Of a DNA stretch of 64,000 nucleotides, positions 22,740 through 34,800 are shown piece after piece (within the stretch, counting starts at the first letter, position 1; each line of letters opens with the position of its first letter). The position numbers and the translations under genes were made by a program. A model generated the notes under the pieces. It had not been told where the DNA came from. It ran no database searches and was given only the letters and a program-made list of their open reading frames with translations. The stretch covers positions 3,835,501 through 3,899,500 of the forward strand of contig CATNEN010000005.1 of the NCBI GenBank assembly GCA_950097015.1. Direction: 5' to 3'. The stretch is from Macrostomum hystrix. Its lineage: Eukaryota > Platyhelminthes > Macrostomidae.

Positions 22740-23768
22740 ATTATATCGAATACTGCATGTTGATTTCCGGATTTCTCTTCATCTTACTTGAAAAGCGAGC
22801 AACTTTACCTAACAGATATTTCATTTAATAACGCCTTTCTTTTATTCAAAGAATAAAATGTAAATTTTTATTTATTAATTTGAATTAGCATTTTTCTGTT
22901 TCCAAGATTGAAAGCTGTAAAAGTGAATGTAATAATCAAGTTGAGCACGCTGAACATACTACTAATGCAGATATGTAGAGAAGTAGATTGAACTAGCACA
23001 TGTAATTCCACTAAAAAGAATTTCAGATTTTGCGACCTGTCGATTGCATTGTTGAGGGTAGAATGACTAGAATCATGCAGATTTTTTTAATGTGAGATGG
23101 TGAGCTCAATCAGGGCTGCTTCAAGGCTTTGAGTAGCACAGCACTATAGCGCTGTGTGAGCACTCATTGTCTCTGCTCTACGCAAAGAGTTTGACAGGAG
23201 GACAGAGAGACCCAGTCGAGACCAAGCATATTTTATTGCCCTTAACAAATAGCTGGAGATGCATAAAGCTGAACTTTGAGAAGCTAGGGACTCAGTGAGG
23301 CTGACAGAGAGAAAGAGACTCTGGGTTAGGGAGACTGCGATATAGAGAGGCAAATAGAAGGGACGGCACATATAAGCAGTGCCATTGGCAAAGCATATTG
23401 GCAAGCTGTAATTGAGTGCGTGTACTAGACCCCCCTAGTGAGGCTGGTAGATACACTTGCTGAATTTGTTCTGAATTGCATCGGACAGAGGCACCCCGCC
23501 TAATAAACCTATTCTAAGTTGAATGATAAAATGAACGCTATTTCAGACAGCAGATATATACCGAGATAAAGAGACTGCGAGATAGGAAGAAAGCAAACCA
23601 GTGAAAAGTAAGCGGCGAAGACTTATCAGTTTAATGCAAAATAAAAACATTATAAGAAGAAGGCTTAAAGACTTCGCTTTAGTGGCATAATAACGCGGTG
23701 TGTTAATTTATAATGCTCGAATAGGACAAAAAATACAGTGTGCCACCCACAATATCCACCCCGTTGCC
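22740..23768. other. Intergenic, no gene seen
   Basis: AT-rich at the left, then a segment at 23100-23600 with many GAGAGAGAC/GACAGAGAG words. No coding exon supported. The last few hundred bases probably hold the promoter and 5'UTR of the 23769 gene. Confidence 0.45.
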
Positions 23769-24704
23769 ATGGAGACTGGAGGCGGTGGCTATTCGTGTTT
23801 CTTTAATCCTCGCTACAGCGACTGCTTGAAAGAGATGCTGCTGCAGTCTGTGCAGAGCGGCGGGGAGCCGCAGCGCCAGTTCGATAGGCACGCCTGCCAG
23901 GGCCCTCTGAGCGCTGACAGCTGCGCGGTGGCCATAGACAGCGGCCAATTAGCCGCCATGCGATCCGGATGGGACGCCGGCGTCGGACCCTATCCGGCGT
24001 TTAAAGTGCAACAGCGTGCCGGTCCGCTGCTGACGCACGACAATCTGCTGACTGTGATGCGCGCCAGGCGCCTGGGACCACTCCGGCTCAGAGGGCTGCC
24101 GCCGCAACCGCTGCAAGCGTTGGCAGCTCATCTTCAGCCGGAGCAGGGGCCAACGCACAGCGCACGTGAGCCTCAGCAGATGACAGCTCCGCCAGACACA
24201 TGTTTAAGCTATCGCGATCGCAAGGATCAACAGAGATTCGCCCCGCCAGTCTCGTCGCGTCGCTCGCTGCCAAACCTGCCGTTCTCGACCGTTCCCATGG
24301 ACAGCATCGACCGTGAGACGCCGCAGATTCTCCTTCAACCAGCGGCTCCGGGACCCGACGTCGACAGCGAAGCTGAGTTAGTTTCCCACGTCAACGGGGA
24401 GCATTTGAAGTCCGCTGTCGGGGTGGACATGCTTGAACCCGGCGCGTTAAGCCTGTCCTTCAATTATAACCGATTCAGAGAGCGCCTAGCCCGATGGGAG
24501 GAGGCGGCAGAGGCGGCGGTGGTGGCTGCAGCTCCGGTTTCCGGCTCTGAACTGGTGCGACTGCACCGGAGACCAGCCGCCGGGCTGCAGATTCGCTCCG
24601 TAGTAGTCGCCGACCGACAAGCTGGGCCGACAAGCGGGCGCGGCGGCGCCACAATGAAAGGTCGGCCGCGACGACAAGCACTGAGCAACCAGCAGCGAAG
24701 ATGA
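23769..24704 (+). CDS. Unrecognised 311-aa protein, single exon
   Basis: A GC-rich open frame from the ATG at 23769 (GTTGCCATGG context) to TGA at 24704. The codon use is that of the coding exons in this window and unlike the AT-rich surroundings. The protein begins METGGGGYSCFFNPRYSDCL, is rich in Pro, Gln, Arg and Ala, and has a helical segment FRERLARWEEAAEAA late in the chain and a basic end (KGRPRRQALSNQQRR). There is no signal peptide or membrane segment, so it is likely an intracellular, largely disordered protein. I know no family for it. The single open frame of 900+ nt with biased codons supports a real gene, but upstream non-coding exons are possible. Confidence 0.55.
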   Translation: METGGGGYSCFFNPRYSDCLKEMLLQSVQSGGEPQRQFDRHACQGPLSADSCAVAIDSGQLAAMRSGWDAGVGPYPAFKVQQRAGPLLTHDNLLTVMRARRLGPLRLRGLPPQPLQALAAHLQPEQGPTHSAREPQQMTAPPDTCLSYRDRKDQQRFAPPVSSRRSLPNLPFSTVPMDSIDRETPQILLQPAAPGPDVDSEAELVSHVNGEHLKSAVGVDMLEPGALSLSFNYNRFRERLARWEEAAEAAVVAAAPVSGSELVRLHRRPAAGLQIRSVVVADRQAGPTSGRGGATMKGRPRRQALSNQQRR

Positions 24705-25354
24705 CGTCACGCTTCAAGAATATGTTACCAATGGCGATGCTCTTAATGCGGAACTGTACATTACACCTTTTAACACCATGCATCAAATCTATGCGCCTGC
24801 TATTCCCCTTTTCTGGTTTGTGAGCTCTGCATTTCCTAGACATCATTCAACCTCCTCTCCGCCCCATTCATCCTCCTTTCCGCCCATTCATCCTCCTTTA
24901 CGCCCCATTTGCATATTGGACTCCTTTCCGCCTATATGTGCTCCATATTACAGCAATGTATCTTGAGGATCTCCCTTGTGCTGAAGTATCCTATTTCACG
25001 AGTACATATGTAGGGTTTATTTGTTTGAATATTTCATAATGAATCATAGCATTTGTTGAATTTGTGTATACATAGACATCTATAGACATACATGACTGTA
25101 TAATCAGTATTCTCAGATCAATCTATTGCGTAATACTTTTCATTGTTTCCAGAAGTGTATTATATACTTCTCGATCTATGACAGAAGACTAATATTTTGC
25201 TAAATATAAAGTGTCTTCTTTCCTATGTTTGTAGCCATCAAAAGCTTTTTATTTTAGTCAGAATTCAAATTGGATTCACATTTCACAGAAAATCAATTAG
25301 AGGCAATCTGTGATTCTGGCATAAAATTAGCCATGACTTTCCTTTTACACCGGC

Positions 25355-25426
25355 TCCTCGATAGTATAGTGGTCAGTATCTCCGCCTGTCACGTGGAAGG
25401 CCCGGGTTCGATTCCCGGTCGGGGAG
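25355..25426 (+). tRNA. tRNA-Asp (GTC)
   Basis: The acceptor strands TCCTCGA and TCGGGGA pair, followed by the discriminator G. The D arm carries TAGTATAGTGGTCAGTA, the anticodon loop is CTGTCAC (anticodon GTC) and the T arm is GGTTCGATTCC. This is the canonical eukaryotic cytosolic tRNA-Asp, with T-runs shortly after (GTTTTTGCCGTTTTT) for Pol III termination. It is intact, unlike the SINE heads. Confidence 0.96.
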
Positions 25427-26762
25427 AATTGTTTTTGCCGTTTTTATTTATGTGACGAAAAAATAAATAAAGTCGTCAGTTCAGTGCAACAAAAATTGCG
25501 AGTAGTAGGTCAATTATAATCGCTAATTTTTTTACGTTACTTCGATTTTTGGAGAACGTAAAACTATTTTTTATAATTCTAATTTTTAGTTTAACATTAA
25601 TTTCATAACTATGTGTTATTCCGTCCAAGCGGATAAAGTAAACAATTGAAAATTATTTATCTCTGGTAGATGTTTATTACTTGATCTTCTATAATTAAAT
25701 AGAACACATCGGTACTGTTGTAAAGTTTGACTGCCGATATGTATCGAATTTCACTATTTCTTTTAGGCATTTAGTCTTATTTAAGAAAGTTTTCAAGTTG
25801 AAGAGTTAAGTCGTTTATTAGTTAATGTATTTTACTAATTGTAGATTTTTATACTGTTTAAGATAAGTAATGATCTTAAAATAAATTATCGATAAATTGT
25901 CATGCTCGAGGCCATTTTATTAGGATTAAAACTGTTCAATTGACATTTTTAGCACAGCTCTGTACTGCAGAGTCCCCGTCACCTATTCTTATTGTAACGT
26001 TACATTATCTTAATTTTTTCAAAACAATTTCTTTTAATAAAATAAATCCAAATGCTAGTTTTTAGCACATCTTTAACCAGCAATAATTAACTTTTTTGCA
26101 CAATAACTATTTTAACTAGCAGGACACGAGTATGCTTATAAGTAGCATGTACGGAATGTTATAAAATTGTGTTTATTACAAAATTAACAAGTATAAAGAA
26201 TGTAAGACAAAAAATGAGCTTTGCTGGTTTTATATCAAAGCTGCTTGCGTTTCAAAAAGATTTAGTCCAAGATAATTCAACATGCTTAACGTCAGTTCTA
26301 AATGTAAAATGAAATTAACTATGTTTAGCCGCACTGCATGCATAATCAGGAAGTAAGATAGCTAGTTCAATTGCGAATAAAGAATTTTGCAGCTCGTCAA
26401 TTTTTGCCGCTGATTTAATTGCTTAACCAGTAGCTGCGTTATACACACGTGCTGTACGTTACTGCACACTTTTTGTACAGGGGTATAAAATTTTAAAGAA
26501 AAAGTAAATACGCACAACTTCTAATAACATTTTGAGTTATTCGTATATATAAAGCGAACAAGCCATTTTTAGCTAATGTTTTACAATCTAATGCGCAATT
26601 TTTGTGTACTACGCTTTTGTACTCGTAAAAGTTATGTCCTCGCATGACATAGATGAACACGCTGTACAACCAATGCGCTCTCATAACGCTTCGACCCGTT
26701 AACAATATTTCGTATTACACACACAAAGCTTTTGTTGCTACTCTGTTTAGCGGTATACAAGT
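25427..26762. other. Intergenic, no gene seen
   Basis: AT-rich DNA between the tRNA gene and the 3' end of the tetraspanin-like gene. No coding or repeat signal I can support. Confidence 0.5.
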
Positions 26763-28413
26763 TCAAACCTCACCGTCGTCAAGCTCGCCACGTTGATTAG
26801 CAATTAGCGGCCTAGCCGGGGCGAGCCGCATCGGGGGTCCTTGAGGATTTCGTTGCACTTCCCTGAGTCTCTGACGGCGATGCTCGAGCTGCAGCTGGTT
26901 GAGCTGTCGGCGCTGCTCCGGATCGCTGATGCGCCACTGGTAGACACACTGGCAGGTCAGATTTCCCAGGGCCACAATGGCCAAAAGGAGGCCGCAGGCG
27001 AATGCTGCGCCGGCCGCTTTGGACGCCAGACTTGTGACGGCCTCGCGACACGGACCCGACGCAGGCTGGTGTTTTGGGAGTATAGGTTTGGCGGAGTTGA
27101 ATAGTGAGTTAAAATGCTTTACGGGCTCGTTCAAGTAGATCCAGGTAAATAAATACTAGTACAGATGCACCAAATTTTAGGAAGATATAGGTAGAATTGG
27201 GGGCCAGATTTACAGGCAGTAGAGAGGCACAGTATACCCGCAGCTATTGCGCGGCGCATCCTGATGTCTATGCCGATACAGCCGATAGTCCATGAAATCT
27301 GCACCGGGGGTTAAAGCAATGTTGAATAAAAGTGACTTGCTCAGGGACATTGTTTGTTTCATCTGGACTGAGATCGGAAAAATATGGAAAGCTGATATGT
27401 GCAATATAGGTGCATCCATCATTCTAACCAGTTGTGGTCGCGTGGCTGAAGTTGAGACGTTAGCCGGACCGTCAGTGGATGAGCAGACCGACCGATGCGC
27501 CGTAGTCAAATTCCATCCGCTGCAATTTAGACTGGTCTGCAGCTGGTCGACTAGCCAGTCAGTGCGACAGTCGCGTACCAGCTGAAAATTTCTCTCCACA
27601 ACTCGTAAAGCGGCTTCTTGGCCGGCAAAGAAGCCGACTCCCAAAAGCAGGGAAGTGACTGCCAGGAGCAGCAAGGCGATTAGGTGCAGCAGAGTAGCCG
27701 GCAGTTGACCGGTGCGCAGCGAGGTCCAGCCGAAGATGCCGGCGAGGGCGAGAAGCAGCGGCAGGAGAAGGGCCACAGCACTGGCCTTAGAAATGGGATG
27801 AATAAAAGTTATAATATCTGCAGGAGGGCTGTGAGCAATGGCAAATGATTTGGTGACACTAATAGACCCGCAGCCAGCGTGGAGGCAATTCTGCCCATTT
27901 TGCTGACTCCTGAGCACACACACACACAGATACGAGTACCGTACGCAGGCACACACTCACACAGGTGTGTACAACTGCTCTGACTTTCTCATCGTCAGGC
28001 AGTGCAAGCTTCACTGAGCCTCGGAGGTTGGCCCTCAAGGGCGTGAATCGCACGACAAGCCCCAAGCCTTCTCTTCGCGGCTGCTCTCCAAATAAATGTG
28101 GCCTCGCCGCAGAATCGAACTTAGGGACCTTGGCGCGAGAGGCAAACTCGTTAACCGCTTAAGAGGACCCCCGAAATGGGATGAAAGCATTTTGACTTCG
28201 AATACCATACGGAACATATTTTTGAGAATGAAACAAAAAATTTCGTCAGGGATTTCTCACCTCAGCAAAGCTCAAGCCAGACGGTTGGCAGCAGTGAAAA
28301 TGGCGCGCAGGGCTGAACGTCAGCACAGCGTACAGCACCAGCAAGCACAGGGACATCAGCAGGAACAAAGTGCTGAATGCCAGGAGATAACGAGACAATT
28401 TCTTAGTTTTCAT
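26763..28413 (-). CDS. Tetraspanin-like four-transmembrane protein, three exons
   Basis: Minus-strand exons 28261-28413, 27429-27785 and 26763-27065 join at codon boundaries (51 + 119 + 101 codons, 270 aa). Donors are GTGAGA and GTTAGA; acceptors are TCTAAG and AACACCAG. Exon 1 has a short charged N-terminus and TM1 (YLLAFSTLFLLMSLCLLVLY). Exon 2 has TM2 and TM3 and the start of a large extracellular loop. Exon 3 ends the loop and carries TM4 (FACGLLLAIVALG) and a basic Gln/Arg-rich tail. The loop has four cysteines and an NCSGW motif, but not the usual CCG, so it is a divergent tetraspanin or a look-alike. Such proteins organise membrane microdomains. The ATG at 28413 is chosen over an upstream in-frame TTG. 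Confidence 0.65.
27235..27360 (-). repeat. Degraded SINE family 2 fragment
   Basis: In intron 2 of the tetraspanin-like gene. It shares GCAGCTATTGCGCGGCGCAT, AGTCCATGAAATC and the AAGTGACTTGCTCAGGGACA block with the full copy at 20709-21015, but the tRNA head is lost. Confidence 0.6.
27817..28175 (-). repeat. tRNA-derived SINE family 1, near full length
   Basis: In intron 1 of the tetraspanin-like gene, same strand as that gene. It carries CTTTCTCATCGTCAGGCAGT, GGTTGGCCCTCAAGGGCGTG and AATGTGGCCTCGCCGCAGAA, then the tRNA-like head at the right end. It includes a CACACACACACACA stretch. Confidence 0.8.
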
Positions 28414-29138
28414 CTTTTGTGCTGCTTCTCTCAAATTCTAACAGACTTTTTTGGCCCTTGCTAACTAATGTTTTTCTGTTCAGCTGGCAACTTCAGCGCA
28501 TTTCCTTTCATACCACATGCACATTTGGGAGGCCGCAGCAGAGAGGCGGCTTGGTCACACAGGTTTCGGTCGTATATTTATATGTTCACGATACCAGCAC
28601 ATGCTTGAAAGCTAGCTTATCTAAGATTTCCACGCTAGCGATCTGGAGAAACAAAAAAGACGAATGTGCACGCAATAGCGCACGAAATACCAGAAGAGCT
28701 CGCATAGTTTCTATAGGGCGCGGGTCCTCATTCGTGGACGAAGGAAGAGTTCCTTACGGTTGCTTTTGCTTGCGCACAAATCCGTGCAAGTTAATCAGAT
28801 TTTCTACACTTTCCTGCTTTGTACATATCGCGAGCAATTGATCCAAGGACCAAGGTATAGCAATTTCAGCTTAGAGCATGAACAAAATGTGCCGCTTTCC
28901 GGAAAAGACGTCACTGACACTTGGATTTTTCGCGCACAAACTTAAATTTCATATCTTCCTGTAGCGCTTATTCGCCGAGCTAATTGTTAAAAATGAAAAA
29001 TTTAATCTGTTTACAAAATAAAAAAAATAATTATTCAACTCATTACGCTTTCAGTTGCCTCTGATCTTAAATCCTAAAATAGAATAGGATTCCTATTTAA
29101 ACTTTGCTTGCCTAGGGGCCTATCGGTATCTCACTAGC
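28414..29138. other. Intergenic, no gene seen
   Basis: Presumed promoter region of the tetraspanin-like gene and flank of the LTR-like element. No exon, RNA gene or repeat supported. Confidence 0.45.
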
Positions 29139-29896
29139 TGTCAGTGCCCCACCTAGGTTGCTTAGATGCCTTTCGTTGGCACTGAGTGACTGACCGACTC
29201 TCTTTGGTGTCGTCTCTCTCTGCCCGCCTGTTCCCCTTAGCCGCGCCTGCACTTTGGGTGTGCTTTCTCTCCCACTGCCAGGGATGAGTCATCACCTCTT
29301 TATCCTACCTGCACCCTTTCTTGTGTGTGCCTGTTTGGCCTTAGCCATCACGCGTTTCGTCTCACGTGACGCGTCTCTCTTTGTCTTCTAAAATTGCAGT
29401 AAACATGTTTTATGCACTTGGTGCTTCGATTATAATTCAGGGCCTACGTAGGAGTAACGTTTGCGCGCCAGTGACGTCAGTTGCTATTTTTAGAATCACG
29501 TGCTTTCTAACTGGCCCTATGCGAGGCCTATAAATCCCTGCCTATAAAAGAAGCACCGCTTCCTCGCTCCTTTTCATGAGTCTTTGAAATTACAGTCTTA
29601 GTCTTTGAGTCTTTCGTATTCGCAAGCTTTTGTTAAGTCTTTAGTTTGACTTTAAATTTTTACTATCGGTGTTCGAGTTCCCTGCATCTGTCTCGGTGTG
29701 CGCGTGATTGTTAGTAAGCTCTGTTAGTCCCGAAACTAATTTAGCCTTCCACCCCACCTGAGCTACGCAGGACTCTGACAGCCTCTATCTGCGCCTGGAA
29801 ATCTGCACGGTGTGCGACTCTCGAGATCGTTTCGTGACTTCATCCTTTTCGGGCCAAGGACCCTTCACCTCACCGAAGGCAGAAGACCTGACGCCA
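29139..29896 (+). mobile_element. LTR-like sequence followed by a primer-binding-site-like motif
   Basis: The segment starts TGTCAGTG and ends GACGCCA, so it has TG...CA termini. It is followed directly by TGGTGGCAGCA, which looks like the tRNA primer-binding site of many Ty3/gypsy elements. Inside are a CRE-like TGACGTCA, a TATA box (CCTATAAAAG near 29540) and a T-rich transcript start zone, as expected of an LTR promoter. No matching second LTR is visible nearby, and no gag follows, so it would be a truncated remnant. Confidence 0.5.
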
Positions 29897-30065
29897 TGGT
29901 GGCAGCACTAATACGCTACTGTAGAAAGTAGTAAAATATGCCATTTGTTTAGCGCGCTACTTAAAGTAATATCACAAGGAAACCTTAGCTATAACGTTAA
30001 ATATATTTTTAGAAATGAGTCATGCGCTATTTTTAGAAACAAAGTCATGTGACATGAAACCGGAG

Positions 30066-30277
30066 AACCGGTTCTCGACAGCTGCATATGCATGAATTCC
30101 AAATATGGTAAAATAAACAACTATGACTCATCGGTTTCTGCAGCTGTATTTACAAATATTCCAAATATGGTAAAACTCACAATCATGACTCACTAAACAA
30201 ATATGTATGACCTAAGTAATACTACACTACTACACCCGGTAGTAGAACCGGTTTTCGCCAAAATTATACTATAAATA
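30066..30277 (+). promoter_or_regulatory. TATA promoter with duplicated E-box/CArG/AP-1 cassette
   Basis: Two copies, 62 bp apart, of CAGCTG (30079, 30141), a perfect CArG/SRF box CCAAATATGG (30099-30108, 30161-30170) and an AP-1 site TGACTCA (30124-30130, 30186-30192). They are flanked by two AACCGGTT palindromes (30066-30073, 30246-30253), which fit Grainyhead/CP2 sites. A TATA box TATAAATA is at 30270-30277. A splice donor (AAGTG|GTAAGC) at 30381/30382 fits a short first exon. The gene driven is unclear. It may be the U3 of another LTR or an orphaned muscle/stress-type promoter. Confidence 0.55.
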
Positions 30278-30381
30278 CAAGCGAAAATCCGAGCTGAAAA
30301 TTCAGACTTGGAGCGGTCCAGCGGATTTTGAGGAAGTTCAAAGAAGAAGAAGAGGACTCATCTCTGAGGGAAATACAAGTG

Positions 30382-31852
30382 GTAAGCGCTTTACTAGACA
30401 GAGTTATTTATTGCTAGTAATCGTTGTTGAATTGAACTAAGCTTACGAGAACCACATGTCGTCGGTACATTTGAGAAAGGCCTCCTTGTTTCCTAGGATA
30501 CATTCCTAGAGGATTATTGATTGATTGATTTGAGTTATCTGTTATCTTTCGGAGGTAACGAAGAAGACGCCCTTCAGGAGGACCTATCAGAGAGACACAA
30601 GAGATTTCGATTGTTCACTAGGGCGCACGTTCTACTGTTAATTCCGAGCTCGCAGACATTGTTAAGAATTCTGATTCGCTCTCGTCACCGGTTGACCTAC
30701 AGATACGATTTAAGCACAGCCTAGAACAGCGGTCCGCTTTGCAACTTTAGACTTCCAGGGAGAATAATACTCGTCAGAAGCCCACTACACAAGCGAAGAA
30801 GTGAAGACCCGGCCGGACAAAGTATAAATCGAGATTCGCGCGGAAGACATTAACTTCAGTAAGTGTCACGTGACTTTCGTAATTCCTAGGCAATTGTTCC
30901 CGATTGAAGGAACATTGGTTGAAACGATCTGCTATTCAGGAATAAATGCGGTTATATAACCATTACTGCGACAGTGCATAATTCGATCATTGTGGTGTGG
31001 CGAGCCTCCTGCTAAAAGTGTTCTAGGTGCGAGCATTAACCATGGCTCCTCAAACTTCTCTACCTGACACTTCTCCTCCAGAACATGCACACATTTGGGC
31101 AGTACACTTAAGCCTCTAATTTTTTCCGCTTAAATAGATAAATATTTTGCCTCAGAAACCTCGTCATTAGGTTATTTTTTGAAAATATTACTTGACTATC
31201 GATAAATACAGTACTAAAAGTATTTGAATATTGACGTCGTCATTAATTAAAATAGATATGTCGTATTTCATGCTTTTAGGGATATAACGCTTTAATAAAC
31301 TGAATTTTTTAAGCATTGTTGACAAAGATTATACCGGGAATATACATATGATACTGCTTCTAAATTTTGAAGCAAAGGAGCAAGTATCTGTTTACCAGCA
31401 ATTAGGAAAAAAATTGAAATAAAACGGCGCTCAATTAGCAAAAATTAACAAGAAAAAACCAAAACGAAAATCGTACTTCGAGTGTCCTGACTCCGTTTTG
31501 AAATTTAACGACAAGTGAACTTAAATTTTAGCTGCAATAGTATTCGCTTTTAAACTAAACCGCTTTCTAATCATCACTTGCTGTATTCTGGAATTAAAGA
31601 TTTCAAGTCCACGAAATTTTAAACTTTCTTGTAGCTTTTCGACTGCGTGAATTTAATTCTCGAACTATTAAAAATATTTTGTCAAGACTACCACCACGAA
31701 TAAACAGAACCAAATGAGAGAGTTGCATAATAACTTATCAAAAAGTGAAAATCTGTTTACCGACAGCGAAAGAATAGCGATGCCTTATTTGTATTTGTTA
31801 TAGTGAATTTTGTCGAGCAATCAAAACTTTCGTTCAGCTTCCAACGAAATAG
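30382..31852. other. No gene recognised downstream of the promoter block
   Basis: Only short frames, for example from the ATG at about 31042 with 25 codons. A polyadenylation-like AATAAA is at about 30940. AT-rich sequence continues to the end of the giant gene A. No coding exon supported. Confidence 0.4.
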
Positions 31853-34800
31853 CTAGTTCTTCCTGATGAACCGTATGGTTCCGCTTTGCAGGTTTTTCTG
31901 CTGACCTAGTAGGAAGTCCAATTCATATGCCTCCGGACGGCCTGGGAATTGAACTGCCACCCTGCAGCTCCCTGCTCCCTGGATGTAGGCTTGGTACGCC
32001 TGTTGAATGCGCGGCTGGGCCAGGCTCTCAAACGGCTGCCAGATGCCACTCTCAGAACGGAACTCCCAGGTGTTCGTCACACTGTCTACGTGAACTTGTT
32101 GGCGCTGAATTGGGCGAATATAGCCAGTTTTAGAGTTCTTCTGTGTGTTTACAGCATAGCTGATGATGTACTGCTGTGGAATGTCATCAATGTAGCGTAT
32201 TATCGCAGGAGTAGTAATCTCAGAAGGTCCGCCCCTCGTCTTGTGCGCATCGTAGTGTGTTTCTAGAAGACGATTAATATCGTCATTGTAGGGCTCAAAG
32301 CTGCCATTGTCCTTCAACCAATGCCATCTGAATGGCGAAGTCCATTTGTCGTTGTCGCTTCTATCAGAGCTTACGCAGGAGGGTTTAATAAAGTCGATTC
32401 GCGGAGTTGTAGAATCAAAGTAGACAACCAAAACTGGGAGATTAAACGCCTTTGAGCCATCAGTTGGGTTGTTCACAACGTAGCAAAACCCGGGCTGATG
32501 ACTGATAGGGCCTCCTTGCAGCAAGAAGGCAACAATCATCGCGCCGCAGTTTCGTGTGTAGCCTCTTGAAATGCTTGGAGACACACCAAAGTATTCTCCT
32601 GGACCACAAGCTTGACCCGATCGTCTTTTCGGATCGAATCCATAGTGAGAGATTTGCTTGAGTGCCTCGGCAGAACTTCCATGGTAGGCGAAAAATCCAT
32701 CAGATTCGCTCAAAGCGCCACGACCCAGTGAAAGCAAACCGCAAACAAAAGCTTTGAACGCGGGGCACTGAGGGTCGCTAAGCAGTCCGGGATTCGGGTC
32801 GATCGCGCGGATTTGTGGCATATCTGCGGGCCAGTTCTTCCGGACGAATACTTCGGCTGCTTTGATCAGTTGCGAATTCCTTCCTACCATTGTGCTTGCT
32901 GACTTAAACTGCGCGCAGTCTCTGTCCTTATGAAGGATGTCGTCGACTGTTTTGCAATCGGCACAGACCCAGTGCTGACAGCTGGAGCATTGTTCGTATG
33001 CGTTTTTCTTTACAAAGCCGTCGCAGCCTCTCACGATACAGCAAGCGATATCCATTGACTTATCTTGAGCAACGTGCTGAGCAACAATCTGTTTGACGAG
33101 GGCTTCAAAGTCCAGTGCTAGCCTCTTTATTTCATTAATGGAGATCTCCGTCTGGCACTTCGGGCAGCAGATTGGGGTCGCCGTGGCACTTTGAAGCCAG
33201 CTTTTGACGCATCTGCAGAACGAGTGACCGCATACAAAGAAACTCTCTGTAGCTGTTTCAGAATTGCAGAGGACGCAAGTCTTTGTTCCGAATTTCTTTT
33301 TGCCACCAAGCTTGCTAATTAGATCAGTCAGTTCCTTGACACAAGGTGAAATAACTTGTGCATCGTTTCGAGCGTAAATTTCTATCTCTGAGCTATGGAA
33401 TAGAAACTTGATGAAACACTTGTCATCCCACTTCTTCTGCAGATCCTTCATCATCGAGTCTCCAGCAAGTCCTCTTCGAAACAACTGAGCTGTGGCAGCG
33501 TCCAGGGGAATGAGGCGATATCGACTCTCGATTTTAGCGAACTCGTCAGCAATGTTCCGCATGAGGGTGCCTTGGCTTACTTTTGGTCCGAAAACTCGGA
33601 AGCTCCGATCGTCTTTAAATTCACACGCGAGCTTCAGCTCGTTCATCCAGCGATCGAAGAGGCCAGAATTCTTGATTTCGAAAAACAGTGTCCTCTCTTT
33701 GCTAGAGAAGTAGCGAATCGTGGTCGGTAAGAACAGTCCTCGAAGCTTGTTAGCCACAAGATTAGTTTTGTCATGATCAGGACCAAACAGTCTGATCTCC
33801 AGCGTACCATCGGGTTTCTTGCTTTCAGCGTGTGTGACAGTGGCATCGCATGAGCGTACAATGAGGTCCTCAAGATCAGGAAACAGATTGCTGTGAGACA
33901 CATAAACTGAAGCGCACCATTCGGCTAAGAAGTTTGGAATCGATCCCTCGCGAGCCTTGTTGAAGAAGCTGATCGCACTTTTCGAGTCGCGAAACTTTAT
34001 GTCAAACTTCTCCTGCGTTACCTTTTCCTCATAGCACTTTACTTCTGGCGAAACGGTTTTAGTGAAGGGCCTTCCGTCACTCTTTCTTTGCAGCTGAATT
34101 TGAAACGGCTCAATTGACTGAACAACCTTCGACAAACTGGCCAGTGAGTCGCCTTGATCCGCACCGCCAACTCTAACAAGCGCACTGGATGACCCTATGC
34201 TGGCTTGCTTTGGTGGGTAAAAATGTATCATTGTACTCGCTTGTCCGAACTCAGCAAGGCTTATTAACTCTTTCACATTGGCCTCTGTCCAATGGGCAGG
34301 CAAGTTTAATATTTTAAAGCTTTTGCTTTCGCGACCGCGTCGGTTTTTGTTGACATGGCGAATTTTGTCGATTGATTCACTTATTGTGCGGATTTGCGAT
34401 TCATCAGTGCCAAAGGGTGCGGTCAAGAGAAGCTGCGTTAGGCCATTGCTAGTACCGATGCATTCTCCATCATCGCTTTCATGCTGATGTGGTCGCAAAG
34501 AGATATTTTCAGAACGTGTTGACTTAACGAAAATAAATTTTTCCACTCGAAGGCCACCAGAGAGTGTGACCTTGTAAATTTCCTTAATTGCAACTTCAGT
34601 CTCTTCTTTCAATAAGCGACGCCTCCTGTCGATTAATAAAGACTTTAAAACAGTTTGAAGCTTCTGCTTGTCCGTGCTTTTACCGAAGACGTGCAAGCTT
34701 GCTTCGTCGGCATTGTGCGACAGAACAATCCACTTTCTCTGTTCTTCTGTGAGTTGCGACTTGTTGCTAAAAATCTCATCTTTGAGAAGTCTGAAAAAAT

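Noticed and set aside
25270-25455. 61-aa frame over the tRNA-Asp gene
   Set aside because: Chance frame across an intact tRNA gene.
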